Positions 19,387-27,674 of a stretch of DNA of 64,000 nt are shown piece after piece. Below the pieces are notes generated by a model that searched no databases, was not told the DNA's origin, and worked only from the letters and a program-made list of their open reading frames with translations. A program made the position numbers and the translations under genes. Position 1 is the first letter of the stretch, and each line of letters begins with the position of its first letter. Location: contig NZ_CM001974.1 in NCBI RefSeq assembly GCF_000406105.1, forward strand, positions 922,835 to 986,834, given 5' to 3'. The DNA comes from Dickeya chrysanthemi NCPPB 402. GTDB taxonomy: Bacteria; Pseudomonadota; Gammaproteobacteria; Enterobacterales; Enterobacteriaceae.

Positions 19387-20871
19387 TTATTCTTTACCCA
19401 GCACTAAACCCGGCAGGCTGGCGGTAGTCGGCGTATGGGCTTTTTCCCGACGCGCCAGATAGCGATAGCTGCCCGCGCCCAACGCCACGCCGATAAACCA
19501 ACTGAAATTGGCGACTTCATGCCAGGCCGGCACGAAGCTTATCACCAGCCCGATAGCCACCGACGGCAGCAGCGCCAGCACGGCATTCGGGTTAATGCCG
19601 TTGCGATACCAGTAGCGGCCATTCGGCGTATCGTTGAACAGCGCATCGACATCGACCTTGCCGCCTTTGATCAGGTAAAAATCCGCCAGCAGGATGCCGA
19701 ACAGCGGGCCGATAAACGCGCCCAGCACGTCGAGCGTGTAATGTATCAACTCCGGTGAGTTGAACAGATTCCAGGGAGTCAGCAATACGGAGCCGACTGC
19801 GGCGATCATCCCGCCGGTGCGGAAACTGATGCGCTGCGGCGAGCAGTTGGAGAAATCGAACGCCGGGGAGACGAAGTTGGCGACAATGTTGATGCCGATG
19901 GTGGCGACGATCATGGTCAGCAGGCCCAACGCCACCGCCACGCTATTGCCGACGCGGCTGACGGTTTCGATCGGGTCGGTGATCATCTGGCCGAACAGGG
20001 ATTGCGTGCCGGAGACAATCACCACCGTGACGATGGAGAATAGCAGGAAGTTGAAAGGCAGCCCCCAGCGGTTACCGCGGTGGATTTCCTGCATACTTTT
20101 AGCGTAGCGGGAGAAATCGCCGAAGTTGAGCAACGGGCCGGAGAAATAGGACACCACCAGCGCGGTCGCGGTGATCATCTGCCAGATCTGCTCGCCGCCG
20201 CTGAGGGCTTTGCTGCTCAGTGTGAAGGAAATATTGTCCAGCCCGGTTTTGTATACAATCCATCCGGCCAGCGCCAGCATCACCACGTAAACCGCCGGAC
20301 CGGCGATATCGATAAAGCGCTTGATGGCGCTCATCCCGTGCCAGAACACCATCGCCTGCAGCAGCCACATCACACCAAAGCACAGCCAGCCCAGCGTCGA
20401 CAGGCCCAGCCAGTGGCTGGTGGTCAACGCGGTGAGCGACGGAACGAATTTCAGCAGCACCAGCATCAACGCATTGGCGGCCAGATAGGTCTGGATACCG
20501 TACCAGGCGAATGCGATCAACCCACGAATCACCGCCGGAATATTGGCGCCGAACACCCCAAACGACTGACGACAAATCACCGCATAGGGTACGCCGCTGA
20601 GCTGGCTGGGTTTGGCCACCAGATTGGCGCACAGTTGCACGATGCAAATGCCCGCCAGCAAGCACAGCAGTACCTGCCAACTGGCCAGACCCAGCGTAAA
20701 GAAGCTGGCCGCCACCACGTAGCCGCCCATACTGTGAACATCCGACATCCAGAAGGAAAAGATGTTGTACCAGGACCAGTTTTGCTCGCGTGTCGGCGCC
20801 AGGTCTTCGTTGCACAGTCTCGGGCTGTAGTGTGCCGGAGCGCTTCCGGCGGGCGTCATGTTTTCTGGCAT
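19387..20871 (-). CDS. hpxC: NCS1-family allantoin/hydantoin permease
   Basis: A 494-aa sodium- or proton-coupled transporter of the nucleobase-cation-symport-1 family. The start NWSWYNIFSFWMSDVHSMGG resembles the benzyl-hydantoin carrier Mhp1 more than E. coli AllW. About twelve membrane segments are visible. Allantoin is the likely substrate because the gene is divergent from a GntR regulator followed by allantoin racemase and allantoinase. An AGGAG ribosome site precedes the ATG. The symbol follows the Klebsiella hpxSABC naming and is less certain than the function. Confidence 0.82.
   Translation of the reverse strand: MPENMTPAGSAPAHYSPRLCNEDLAPTREQNWSWYNIFSFWMSDVHSMGGYVVAASFFTLGLASWQVLLCLLAGICIVQLCANLVAKPSQLSGVPYAVICRQSFGVFGANIPAVIRGLIAFAWYGIQTYLAANALMLVLLKFVPSLTALTTSHWLGLSTLGWLCFGVMWLLQAMVFWHGMSAIKRFIDIAGPAVYVVMLALAGWIVYKTGLDNISFTLSSKALSGGEQIWQMITATALVVSYFSGPLLNFGDFSRYAKSMQEIHRGNRWGLPFNFLLFSIVTVVIVSGTQSLFGQMITDPIETVSRVGNSVAVALGLLTMIVATIGINIVANFVSPAFDFSNCSPQRISFRTGGMIAAVGSVLLTPWNLFNSPELIHYTLDVLGAFIGPLFGILLADFYLIKGGKVDVDALFNDTPNGRYWYRNGINPNAVLALLPSVAIGLVISFVPAWHEVANFSWFIGVALGAGSYRYLARREKAHTPTTASLPGLVLGKE
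20249..20258. promoter_or_regulatory. TTGTATACAA palindrome inside the permease gene
   Basis: A perfect copy of the ten-base palindrome that also lies in the hpxC-hpxS intergenic region, here 714 bp further into the permease gene. A possible auxiliary operator for the GntR protein. Confidence 0.4.
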
Positions 20872-20934
20872 GGAATCTGCTCCTTTTTTGATGACGATGA
20901 AAAATAGAGGTGAATAACCTGTCCTGTGAGGTGT

Positions 20935-20951
20935 TGCAGGATTTGGGCCAG
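20935..20951 (-). promoter_or_regulatory. Sigma-54-like promoter for the permease gene
   Basis: Read on the minus strand, CTGGCCCAAATCCTGCA has the invariant GG and GC dinucleotides at the correct ten-base spacing. It matches 11 of the 14 constrained positions of the sigma-54 consensus. It lies 64 nt upstream of the permease start. Confidence 0.5.
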
Positions 20952-20962
20952 ATTGGTGAATT

Positions 20963-20994
20963 TTGTATACAATAAATTTATTTTTTGTGTACGA
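20963..20994. promoter_or_regulatory. Probable HpxS operator pair
   Basis: TTGTATACAA (20963-20972) is a perfect palindrome of the type bound by GntR proteins of the FadR group. TTGTGTACGA (20985-20994) is a weaker copy. The two start 22 bp apart, about two DNA turns. They lie between the divergent permease and regulator genes. Confidence 0.6.
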
Positions 20995-21025
20995 TCTGGT
21001 GGTGGCGTGATGACGGAAGAAACCA

Positions 21026-21769
21026 ATGAACGATATTTATGGTCTCGGGCAAGAGACAATTTTCGAGCAAAAAGATGACGTTATCTATCAGGCGCTGTTA
21101 AACGCGATTGTTGAACATCAATTGCTGCCCGGTGCTCGTCTGCCGGAAGAGGCGCTGGCGGACGTATTTGGCGTGAGTCGTACCGGGATCCGCAAGGTGT
21201 TACAGCGTCTGGCAACGGTGCAAATGATCACGCTGTTGCCCAAACGTGGTGCACAGGTGGCGACGCCGACGGTAGAAGAAGCACGTGAGATCTTTCAAAC
21301 CCGTAGCCTGATGGAGTGCGCCAACCTGCCTGCGGTGCTGGCCCACTGCCAGCCGCCGCACCTGGCGGCGCTGGAAAAACTGATGAAGGCGGAGGAAAAA
21401 GCCCATCAGGATCGCAACGGGCCGGAGGCGATCCGCCTGTCGGCCGCCTTTCATATTCAGTTGCAGGCGATTTCCGGCAACAGCGTGCTGACCAGTATGG
21501 TGTCGCAATTGACGCTGCGGTCATCTCTGGTGATCGCGGCTTATGGTGCCCCCTGGCAGCAAGGCTGCCGTTGTCATGATCACCATGATCTGCTGACACT
21601 GCTGCGTAACCGTGATTTGGCGGCGCTGACGACCGCCATGCAACAGCATTTCGACGATATCGTCGCCAGCCTGCGTTTCGGCGGTGATAGCGCGACCACG
21701 CCGGATTTCTCGCGGCTGTTCAGCCATCTGAAGTCGTTCGATAACCCCAAAAAGGAGCAGGGCGCATGA
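21026..21769 (+). CDS. hpxS: GntR/FadR-family regulator of allantoin genes
   Basis: A 247-aa regulator with an N-terminal winged helix (ARLPEEALADVFGVSRTGIRK) and a C-terminal FCD ligand domain. The domain shows metal-type His residues (FHIQLQAIS, HDHHDLL). It is the first gene of an operon with racemase and allantoinase genes. Its stop overlaps the racemase start by four bases. It most likely represses this operon and the divergent permease through the TTGTATACAA sites, with an allantoin-pathway compound as inducer. The symbol follows the Klebsiella hpxSAB operon. Confidence 0.85.
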   Translation: MNDIYGLGQETIFEQKDDVIYQALLNAIVEHQLLPGARLPEEALADVFGVSRTGIRKVLQRLATVQMITLLPKRGAQVATPTVEEAREIFQTRSLMECANLPAVLAHCQPPHLAALEKLMKAEEKAHQDRNGPEAIRLSAAFHIQLQAISGNSVLTSMVSQLTLRSSLVIAAYGAPWQQGCRCHDHHDLLTLLRNRDLAALTTAMQQHFDDIVASLRFGGDSATTPDFSRLFSHLKSFDNPKKEQGA

Positions 21770-22503
21770 GCGGATGCGTGATTCAGGTAATCAACCCCAA
21801 TACCAGCCTGACGATGACGGAAACCATCGGTGAAGCGGCGCGGCGAGCGGCGGCACCCGGTACTGCGATTCTGGCGGTATGCCCATCGCAAGGGGTGCCG
21901 TCGATCGAAGGGCATTTTGATGAAGCGGTGGCGACCCTCGGCGTGCTGGAGCAGGTTCGGCTGGGGCGCGAGCAGGGGGTCAACGGTCATGTCATCGCCT
22001 GCTTTGGCGATCCCGGTCTGCTGGCGGCGCGGGAACTGGCGAGTGCGCCGGTGTTGGGGATCGCCGAAGCGGCGATGCATCTGGCGACGCTGGTGGCGAC
22101 GCGCTTTTCCATCGTCACCACGCTGCCGCGCACGCTGATCATCGCCCGTCATCTGGTGCAACGCTACGGCTTCGAGCACCACTGCGCCGCGCTGCACGCC
22201 ATCGACCTGCCGGTACTGGCGTTGGAAGATGGGCAAGGGCTGGCGCAGCATAAGGTGCGGGAAATGTGTATACAAGCGAAGCGGCAGGATGGATCCGGCG
22301 CCATTGTGCTGGGCTGCGGCGGTATGGCCGATCTGGCGCAGGCGCTGACGCAGGAGTTGGGGATCCCGGTGATCGACGGCGTCGGTGCGGCGGTGAAGAT
22401 GGTGGAGTCGCTGGTTGGACTGGGGCTCGCCACCAGCAAACACGGCGATCTGGATTATCCACTGGACAAGCCGTTAACCGGCGCGTTCGGGACGTTGCGT
22501 TAA
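21766..22503 (+). CDS. hpxA: Allantoin racemase (Asp/Glu/hydantoin racemase family)
   Basis: A 245-aa cofactor-independent racemase that interconverts (R)- and (S)-allantoin so that both can be hydrolysed. The two catalytic cysteines of the family are present: Cys79 in ACFGDPG and Cys184 in VLGCGGM. The N-terminal VINPNTS motif is typical of hydantoin racemases. The ATG overlaps the hpxS stop. A GTGTATACAA sequence inside the gene (22266-22275) differs by one base from the operator palindrome. Confidence 0.9.
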   Translation: MSGCVIQVINPNTSLTMTETIGEAARRAAAPGTAILAVCPSQGVPSIEGHFDEAVATLGVLEQVRLGREQGVNGHVIACFGDPGLLAARELASAPVLGIAEAAMHLATLVATRFSIVTTLPRTLIIARHLVQRYGFEHHCAALHAIDLPVLALEDGQGLAQHKVREMCIQAKRQDGSGAIVLGCGGMADLAQALTQELGIPVIDGVGAAVKMVESLVGLGLATSKHGDLDYPLDKPLTGAFGTLR

Positions 22504-22546
22504 TCGACGCCGTGCCGTTGCGGCTCTCATAATAAGGAAAGACACC

Positions 22547-23494
22547 ATGACACTCTCTCAGCAGTGGAGTTCAGATCCTGACTACCCGCGCGATCTGATC
22601 GGTTATGCCGGTCAACCGCCGCACGCTCGCTGGCCTGGACAGGCGCGCATTGCGGTTCAGTTTGTGCTGAATTACGAAGAAGGGGCGGAAAACCATGTGC
22701 TGCACGGCGACGCCGGTTCCGAGCAGTTTCTGTCCGATATCATCGGCGCTGCCAGTTACCCGGCGCGGCATATGTCGATGGACTCGCTCTATGAATACGG
22801 TTCTCGTGCCGGTTTCTGGCGTATTCATCAGGAATTTCAGCGCCGTGGCCTGCCGCTGACGGTGTTTGGCGTGGCGATGGCGTTGGCGCGTAACCCGGCG
22901 GTGGTCGAAGCCATCAGAACGGCGGATTACGATGTGGTCAGCCACGGCTGGCGCTGGATTCACTACCAGAATATGGATATCGACACCGAACGGGCGCATT
23001 TGCAACAGGCTATCGCAGTGCACACCGATTTATTCGGTCAGCCACCGCTGGGCTGGTACACCGGGCGCGACAGCCCGCACACCCGGCAACTGGTGCTGGA
23101 GCAGGGCGGTTTTCTGTACGACAGCGACTACTACGGCGACGATCTGCCGTTCTGGTTGCCGGTAAGACGGGCAAGCGGCGAGCTGAAACCGCATCTAATC
23201 GTTCCCTACACGCTGGATGCCAACGATATGCGTTTCGCTTCACCGCAGGGTTTCAACAGCGGCGAGCAGTTTTTCAGTTATCTGAAGGACAGCTTTGACG
23301 TGCTGTACGCCGAAGGGGAAGAAGCACCGAAAATGATGTCGATTGGTATGCATTGCCGTCTGCTGGGGCGGCCGGGACGTTTTCGGGCGTTACAGCGGTT
23401 CTTGGATTATATCCAGCAGCACGAGCGAGTGTGGGTATGTCGTCGTCAGGATATCGCCGAGCACTGGTATCGTACACATCCGTATCGAGCCTGA
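22547..23494 (+). CDS. hpxB: Allantoinase, polysaccharide-deacetylase type (PuuE)
   Basis: A 315-aa allantoinase of the PuuE group, related to NodB-type deacetylases and unrelated to the metal amidohydrolase AllB of E. coli. It opens the hydantoin ring of allantoin to give allantoate. Family blocks visible include YPRDLIGYAGQPPHARWPG near the N-terminus, YEYGSRAGFWRI, SHGWRWIHYQN, and LGWYTGRDSPHTR. It is the last gene of hpxSAB and is followed by a strong terminator. puuE is an alternative symbol. Confidence 0.92.
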   Translation: MTLSQQWSSDPDYPRDLIGYAGQPPHARWPGQARIAVQFVLNYEEGAENHVLHGDAGSEQFLSDIIGAASYPARHMSMDSLYEYGSRAGFWRIHQEFQRRGLPLTVFGVAMALARNPAVVEAIRTADYDVVSHGWRWIHYQNMDIDTERAHLQQAIAVHTDLFGQPPLGWYTGRDSPHTRQLVLEQGGFLYDSDYYGDDLPFWLPVRRASGELKPHLIVPYTLDANDMRFASPQGFNSGEQFFSYLKDSFDVLYAEGEEAPKMMSIGMHCRLLGRPGRFRALQRFLDYIQQHERVWVCRRQDIAEHWYRTHPYRA

Positions 23495-23534
23495 CGCAAT
23501 AAGGCACTCATTGCGCCGCCGGATTACAGGTATT

Positions 23535-23579
23535 AGCCAGGCAATGTTACCTATGGGTTTCATTGTCTGGCTTTTTTGT
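23535..23579 (+). terminator. Terminator of the hpxSAB operon
   Basis: AGCCAGGCAATG pairs with CATTGTCTGGCT over 12 bases with one G-U pair. The loop has 14 bases and six T follow. It lies 40 nt after the allantoinase stop. Confidence 0.85.
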
Positions 23580-23716
23580 ATTTTGTGAAACGTATAGGTT
23601 TCATTATCAATAAAAGGAGTTTTTGATACATAAAGGTAACGTTAAAAGCGTGGCGGCAAGTTAATGTAACCTTTTGGTGATGTTAATGGTCTTTTTGGTG
23701 TTTTACGTGTGATATA

Positions 23717-23726
23717 TTACGCGTAA
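23717..23726. promoter_or_regulatory. Palindrome upstream of hipA-like gene
   Basis: TTACGCGTAA is a perfect ten-base palindrome overlapping the probable promoter, 16 nt before the toxin start codon. A related half-site (TTACGTGT) lies 14 bases upstream at 23703. It is a reasonable operator for the HipB-like autorepressor. Confidence 0.45.
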
Positions 23727-23742
23727 TGAGATCGGAGGGGCT

Positions 23743-25089
23743 ATGGAGAGACTGACCGTACAGGCGTTTATCGACAATGCGTGGCAGGATATTGCCGAGA
23801 TCGGTTTTCCCGAGAGCGATCGGGATAATTACCTGCTAACCCGGCTGGATTATGCGTCCGATTATGGCATTGACTATATGGATTGCGATGACCACCACGC
23901 GGTTTCCGTCAATTATCCGGTGCGGATCTTCTTTGACGATGGTGGCGAGCCTGGATGGATGCGCTTTCTGGATGACATCATCCCGGCCGGAGCTAGCCGA
24001 CAGTATTGGATTGAGCATCTTGATCTCTCCGGGTTACCGACACAGTTGCAAAATTATGTCTTGCTGCGTCACGCCACCATTGCTCCGGTTGGTCACTTGC
24101 GTATCAAAGAGTCAATTCCTGCACAGCATAACGGCACCACCCGATTTTTCAGCGTGGAGGACGTAAAGAATCGGGCCAGCGATTTTCTGGATTATGCACA
24201 GCAGCGTGGTGCTGCGGCTGGCGGTGCTACAGGTGCAGGCGGCGAGGCGCCCAAACTGCTATTGCGTTGCAATGCGGAGGATGAGGTATGGATCGATACC
24301 TGGCAGGATGACCTCGATTGTTGCGATGCCGCCTATCTGGTGAAGTTTCCACGCGGTCAGCGTAGCGAGATTGACTGCGACATCCTGCGAGCCGAGTTTC
24401 ATTATTACCATGAACTGGCCGAGATGGGGTTCGACACCATTCCTGTGGCGGGTATGCGTCTGGAAGAAGGGCTGCATTACCCGTCGCTCTGGTTACCGCG
24501 CTTTGATATTGAATTCCCTGGTAATGGGCTGGTTAAGAGGTACGGCATGGAGTCGGTGTATTCCCTGCTGCGAGTCGGGCCGGGCAGTGCGCTGCGCCAT
24601 GATCGAACGATTCGCACGCTGATAGCCAAAATCGTGTCCAGCCATACGGTGAGCGTAGACGGAAAAGCGTTTGACCCTGCGGCGTTCGTGATCGAGTGGA
24701 TACGACGTGATCTGTTGAACATTGCGTTTGGCAACAGTGATAACCACGGCCGCAATACCGCTTTCCTCAGGGACGAGCGAGGGATTCGGCTGGCGCCGAT
24801 TTATGATTTTGCGCCGATGAAAGCGGACCCGGCAGGCATTGCCAGAACGACCAAATGGCCAGAGCCGCTGGAGGTAGGCGGTGATTATCAGTTTGAGCGG
24901 ATCGCGCAGTTGTTTTCCGACATTCTTCCACCAGAATTGTTGATGGCAAAATTACAGCAGACAGCCACGCAATTGGTTGGTCTGAAAGCGCGGCTTCAGC
25001 GGCGCGGTGTACCCGAATCGATCATCACTTTGCCCTCCATTGGGTTTGATTACCTTCCTGAAAAGTTACAGCGCTGGGGGGTGTTATGA
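23743..25089 (+). CDS. HipA-family serine/threonine kinase toxin
   Basis: A 448-aa kinase of the HipA family. HipA of E. coli phosphorylates glutamyl-tRNA synthetase and induces dormancy; the target here is unknown. A glycine-rich segment before Lys171 (GAGGEAPKLLL) fits the nucleotide loop. NSDNHGRN (Asn331, Asp333, His335) is the catalytic loop, and IYDFAPM (Asp355) is the metal-binding motif. All key residues look intact. GGAGGGG precedes the ATG. The gene lies before its antitoxin, opposite to hipBA, and overlaps it by four bases. Confidence 0.88.
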   Translation: MERLTVQAFIDNAWQDIAEIGFPESDRDNYLLTRLDYASDYGIDYMDCDDHHAVSVNYPVRIFFDDGGEPGWMRFLDDIIPAGASRQYWIEHLDLSGLPTQLQNYVLLRHATIAPVGHLRIKESIPAQHNGTTRFFSVEDVKNRASDFLDYAQQRGAAAGGATGAGGEAPKLLLRCNAEDEVWIDTWQDDLDCCDAAYLVKFPRGQRSEIDCDILRAEFHYYHELAEMGFDTIPVAGMRLEEGLHYPSLWLPRFDIEFPGNGLVKRYGMESVYSLLRVGPGSALRHDRTIRTLIAKIVSSHTVSVDGKAFDPAAFVIEWIRRDLLNIAFGNSDNHGRNTAFLRDERGIRLAPIYDFAPMKADPAGIARTTKWPEPLEVGGDYQFERIAQLFSDILPPELLMAKLQQTATQLVGLKARLQRRGVPESIITLPSIGFDYLPEKLQRWGVL

Positions 25090-25598
25090 GTCAGGACCGC
25101 AATAATAACGATAACTACGCCGATGCACAGGATGTTCAGGCAACCATACGCAAGCTACGTCAGCGTATGCAGGAGCGCAGTGTAGCGCAGACGTATTTTC
25201 AGCCGTCATCCGTCGCCGTGGTAACCGAGATAGCGGATATCGCAAAAGTGAGGGCATCAAAAAACTCCCGGCCACTCAATACCAGCGAGCGGCGGCTTGC
25301 CATGCAAAACATTATCCGCAGGATGATGTTCGGCGAGATATCGCAGGGAAACGCACTTAAAGAATTGCGTCTTAACGTGTTGGGCCTTCGGCAGGAGGCT
25401 TACGCCAGTTTGGTGGGGGTATCACGCAAAACCTTGTCCGAAATAGAGAACGGCAAGGGCAATTATACGGCGGATATTATCAACAAAGTGTTTAAGCCTT
25501 TTGGGCTGAAGATGGGGCTTATGCCGGTATCGCCGTCATTACTTGCCGAGATCCTCTCGACCGCTCCCACCTCTGGCGGGCAATCGGATAGCCGGTAA
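25086..25598 (+). CDS. HipB-like XRE-family antitoxin
   Basis: A 170-aa DNA-binding protein. The helix-turn-helix of the XRE family lies at about residues 93-145 (LRQEAYASLVGVSRKTLSEI), followed by a short Pro-rich tail. An N-terminal region of about 90 polar residues is absent from the 88-aa E. coli HipB and may carry the toxin-neutralising part. Its ATG overlaps the toxin stop (ATGA), so the pair is translationally coupled. It probably represses the pair through the palindrome at 23717. Confidence 0.85.
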   Translation: MSQDRNNNDNYADAQDVQATIRKLRQRMQERSVAQTYFQPSSVAVVTEIADIAKVRASKNSRPLNTSERRLAMQNIIRRMMFGEISQGNALKELRLNVLGLRQEAYASLVGVSRKTLSEIENGKGNYTADIINKVFKPFGLKMGLMPVSPSLLAEILSTAPTSGGQSDSR

Positions 25599-25614
25599 AT
25601 CTAGCGGCTATCCG
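25585..25614. terminator. Hairpin over the antitoxin stop codon
   Basis: CGGATAGCCG pairs with CGGCTATCCG across a ten-base loop that contains the antitoxin stop codon. No T-run follows. It may protect or end the convergent mRNAs of the toxin-antitoxin pair and hpxWXYZ. Confidence 0.45.
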
Positions 25615-25638
25615 ACATGCCAGTGGCTATCCGACATG
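25606..25638. repeat. Tandem duplication, period 19
   Basis: GGCTATCCGACATG occurs at 25606-25619 and 25625-25638, between the convergent antitoxin and hpxZ genes. The first copy is part of the hairpin arm above. Confidence 0.75.
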
Positions 25639-25651
25639 GATATCGCAACCG

Positions 25652-26047
25652 TTACACCATCAGGCTCACATGGGCCGCTACGATCCGCCAGCCTTGCTCA
25701 GTACGCCGCCAGGTTTGCATCTGGCGGCCGATTTTCTCGCTGCCTTCACGACGAAACTCGGTACTGGCGACCGCCATGTCGCGGCCGTAGGTGGTGATCA
25801 CGGTGTTGTGCAACTGCCTGTCCAGCCCGGCTGACGGGCGGGCGGCGCGAAATTCGCGGATCTGCTCAATGCCGTACAGGTTTTCAGACGCGCCGTAACG
25901 CACGGTGCGTTCATCGTGCCAGAACAACTGGTCTAGTACCTCAACATCGTTGCCGGTCAGCGCCTGTTCATAGCGGTAAAAGGCGTCGGTGACCTCGGCC
26001 AGTACCTCGGGCAGATTAATGTCGGACGTAGTGCTCTCGGGTGTCAT
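25652..26047 (-). CDS. hpxZ: HpxZ, AtzH-like (DUF3225, SnoaL/NTF2-fold)
   Basis: A 131-aa protein of the DUF3225 family, with the block [18 protein letters not shown], then [18 protein letters not shown] and a C-terminal [11 protein letters not shown]. Members have an NTF2-like cone fold. In s-triazine breakdown the relative AtzH acts beside the amidase AtzE; by analogy HpxZ assists oxalurate or oxamate breakdown, but its reaction is not established. Its ATG overlaps the hpxY stop by four bases. It is the last gene of hpxWXYZ. Confidence 0.85.
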   Translation of the reverse strand: MTPESTTSDINLPEVLAEVTDAFYRYEQALTGNDVEVLDQLFWHDERTVRYGASENLYGIEQIREFRAARPSAGLDRQLHNTVITTYGRDMAVASTEFRREGSEKIGRQMQTWRRTEQGWRIVAAHVSLMV

Positions 26048-27456
26048 GCGGAAAGTCCTTGTGGGTGAAACGTCATGGGCGGCAGCGCCTGCGCGATGCC
26101 CTGCTGTTCAAGATGCCAGGCGGCGTGCAGCGCGACGTCCTCCCGCCACGGCGCGGCGATTAACTGCACGCCGATCGGCAATCCACCGGCGGTTGCCAGC
26201 GGCACGGTGACCACCGGCAGACCAACGAACGAAATCGGCTGGGTCAACATGCCCATGCTGGCGCGGATCGGTAAATCGGTATGGTTGATACGCATGGTTT
26301 CCTGGCCGATCGGCGTTGCCGGGCAGGGCGTCGCCGGGGCAATCAGCAGATCGGTATCGTTGAACAGCGCCAGCACTTCGCGGCGGAAATGATCACGGAA
26401 ACGCTGGGCCTGCACATACCAGGCGGCGGGGATCATCGCACCGGCCAACAGTCGTTCACGCGAAAGCGGCTCAAATTGATCCGGTGCGTCGCGCAGCGCC
26501 GGCAGGTACTGATTACCGCCTTCGCTGGCGGAAAGAATAAACGCCGCGGTACGCGCCAGCGCAGCATTATCCAGTGTCACCTCGCTGTCGGCATTTAAGG
26601 CGTCGGCGACTTGCTGCACAGCGGTGGTGGCCTGTTCATCGCACCATTGCGCGAAGTAACCGCCCAGTACCCGGCTGCGCAGCGGCGCGGCGTCCGCCAG
26701 TGAAGGCACCGTGGATCGCAGTGGTTGATCCGCCTGAAACCGATCGGCCGGATCACGGCCTTGCAGTACGTCATACACCAGCGCCAGATCGTCTATGCTA
26801 CGCGCCAGCGGGCCGATGTGATCGAGGCTGCCGACAAACGGCTGGGTTCCCTGACGTGATAACCGGCCAAACGTCGGCTTCAGCCCGAAGATACCGCACA
26901 ACGAAGCGGGAACGCGGATCGACCCATTGGTGTCGCTGCCCAGCGCAAAATTCACCAAACCGGCCGCTACCGCCGCCGCCGAGCCGCCGGATGAGCCGCC
27001 GGCGATGCGTGTCAAATCGTGCGGGTTGCGGGTGGCGCCGTAGTGGCTGTTCTCGGTGGTAAAACCGTAGGCGTAGGCATCCATATTCAGCAGGCCGGAG
27101 AGCAACGCCCCCTGTGCTTGTAGCTGGCGTACGGCGAATGCATCCTGAGCGGCCGCTGGGCGCTGGCTGAACAGCCTGGCGCCGGCCAGGGTGGTTTCGC
27201 CGGCGACATCGAACAGGTTTTTTACCGCATAGGGTACGCCAGCCAGCGCGGGCAGCGGCTCACCTAACCGGCGCTTGAGGTCCACGCCGTTGGCTTCCGT
27301 CAGCATACGTTGTGCCGTGACGGCGGTATAAGCATTGACAGCCGGGTTGTGCTGTTCGATGCGCGCGAGCGTGTCGCGGGCGATGTCGATGGCGGAAAGG
27401 TGACCGGCCGCCAGCTCAGCCTGCAACGAGCGGATAGACAGTTGCGCGGGATTCAT
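26044..27456 (-). CDS. hpxY: HpxY, amidase-signature hydrolase (probable oxalurate amidohydrolase)
   Basis: A 470-aa amidase-signature enzyme, close to AtzE and GatA. The catalytic triad is visible: Lys79 (PYAVKNLFD), cis-Ser155 ([10 protein letters not shown]) and nucleophile Ser179 ([10 protein letters not shown]). Within this pathway it probably removes one amide from oxalurate on the way to oxamate. That assignment comes from the Klebsiella hpx cluster and gene context, not from sequence alone. It overlaps hpxX and hpxZ by four bases on either side, so the three products are probably made in step. Confidence 0.87.
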   Translation of the reverse strand: MNPAQLSIRSLQAELAAGHLSAIDIARDTLARIEQHNPAVNAYTAVTAQRMLTEANGVDLKRRLGEPLPALAGVPYAVKNLFDVAGETTLAGARLFSQRPAAAQDAFAVRQLQAQGALLSGLLNMDAYAYGFTTENSHYGATRNPHDLTRIAGGSSGGSAAAVAAGLVNFALGSDTNGSIRVPASLCGIFGLKPTFGRLSRQGTQPFVGSLDHIGPLARSIDDLALVYDVLQGRDPADRFQADQPLRSTVPSLADAAPLRSRVLGGYFAQWCDEQATTAVQQVADALNADSEVTLDNAALARTAAFILSASEGGNQYLPALRDAPDQFEPLSRERLLAGAMIPAAWYVQAQRFRDHFRREVLALFNDTDLLIAPATPCPATPIGQETMRINHTDLPIRASMGMLTQPISFVGLPVVTVPLATAGGLPIGVQLIAAPWREDVALHAAWHLEQQGIAQALPPMTFHPQGLSA

Positions 27457-27650
27457 GGCCGGTAGACCCCCGCCACTTCCTGACGCTCATCCAACGGGAA
27501 CGCCATCAGCGGCTGCGCCATCGCGGCGATGCGGCTGAACTGGACGTGCAATTCCTGACGACGGGCGTTATTCAATTCCAGCCCCATCAGGACTTCCATT
27601 TGTTGCAGGTACGCGGCCAGCGTGTCCTGATCGATATCCCTGTTTTTCAT
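27453..27650 (-). CDS. hpxX: HpxX, AtzG-like small subunit (DUF4089)
   Basis: A 65-aa protein of the DUF4089 family, with a helical N-terminus (YLQQMEVLMGLELNNARRQE) and a C-terminal [15 protein letters not shown]. The relative AtzG is a GatC-like partner that wraps around the amidase AtzE, so HpxX is probably a subunit of HpxY. The ATG at 27650 has AAGG nine bases upstream. A GTG three codons earlier (27659) is an alternative. The stop overlaps the hpxY start by four bases. Confidence 0.83.
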   Translation of the reverse strand: MKNRDIDQDTLAAYLQQMEVLMGLELNNARRQELHVQFSRIAAMAQPLMAFPLDERQEVAGVYRP

Positions 27651-27674
27651 AATTAGCACCTTAGGGTTGAAAAA

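Noticed and set aside
21580..22443. 287-codon minus-strand frame opposite hpxA
   Set aside because: It is Arg/Gln/His-rich without any family signal, typical of antisense shadow frames in GC-rich genes.
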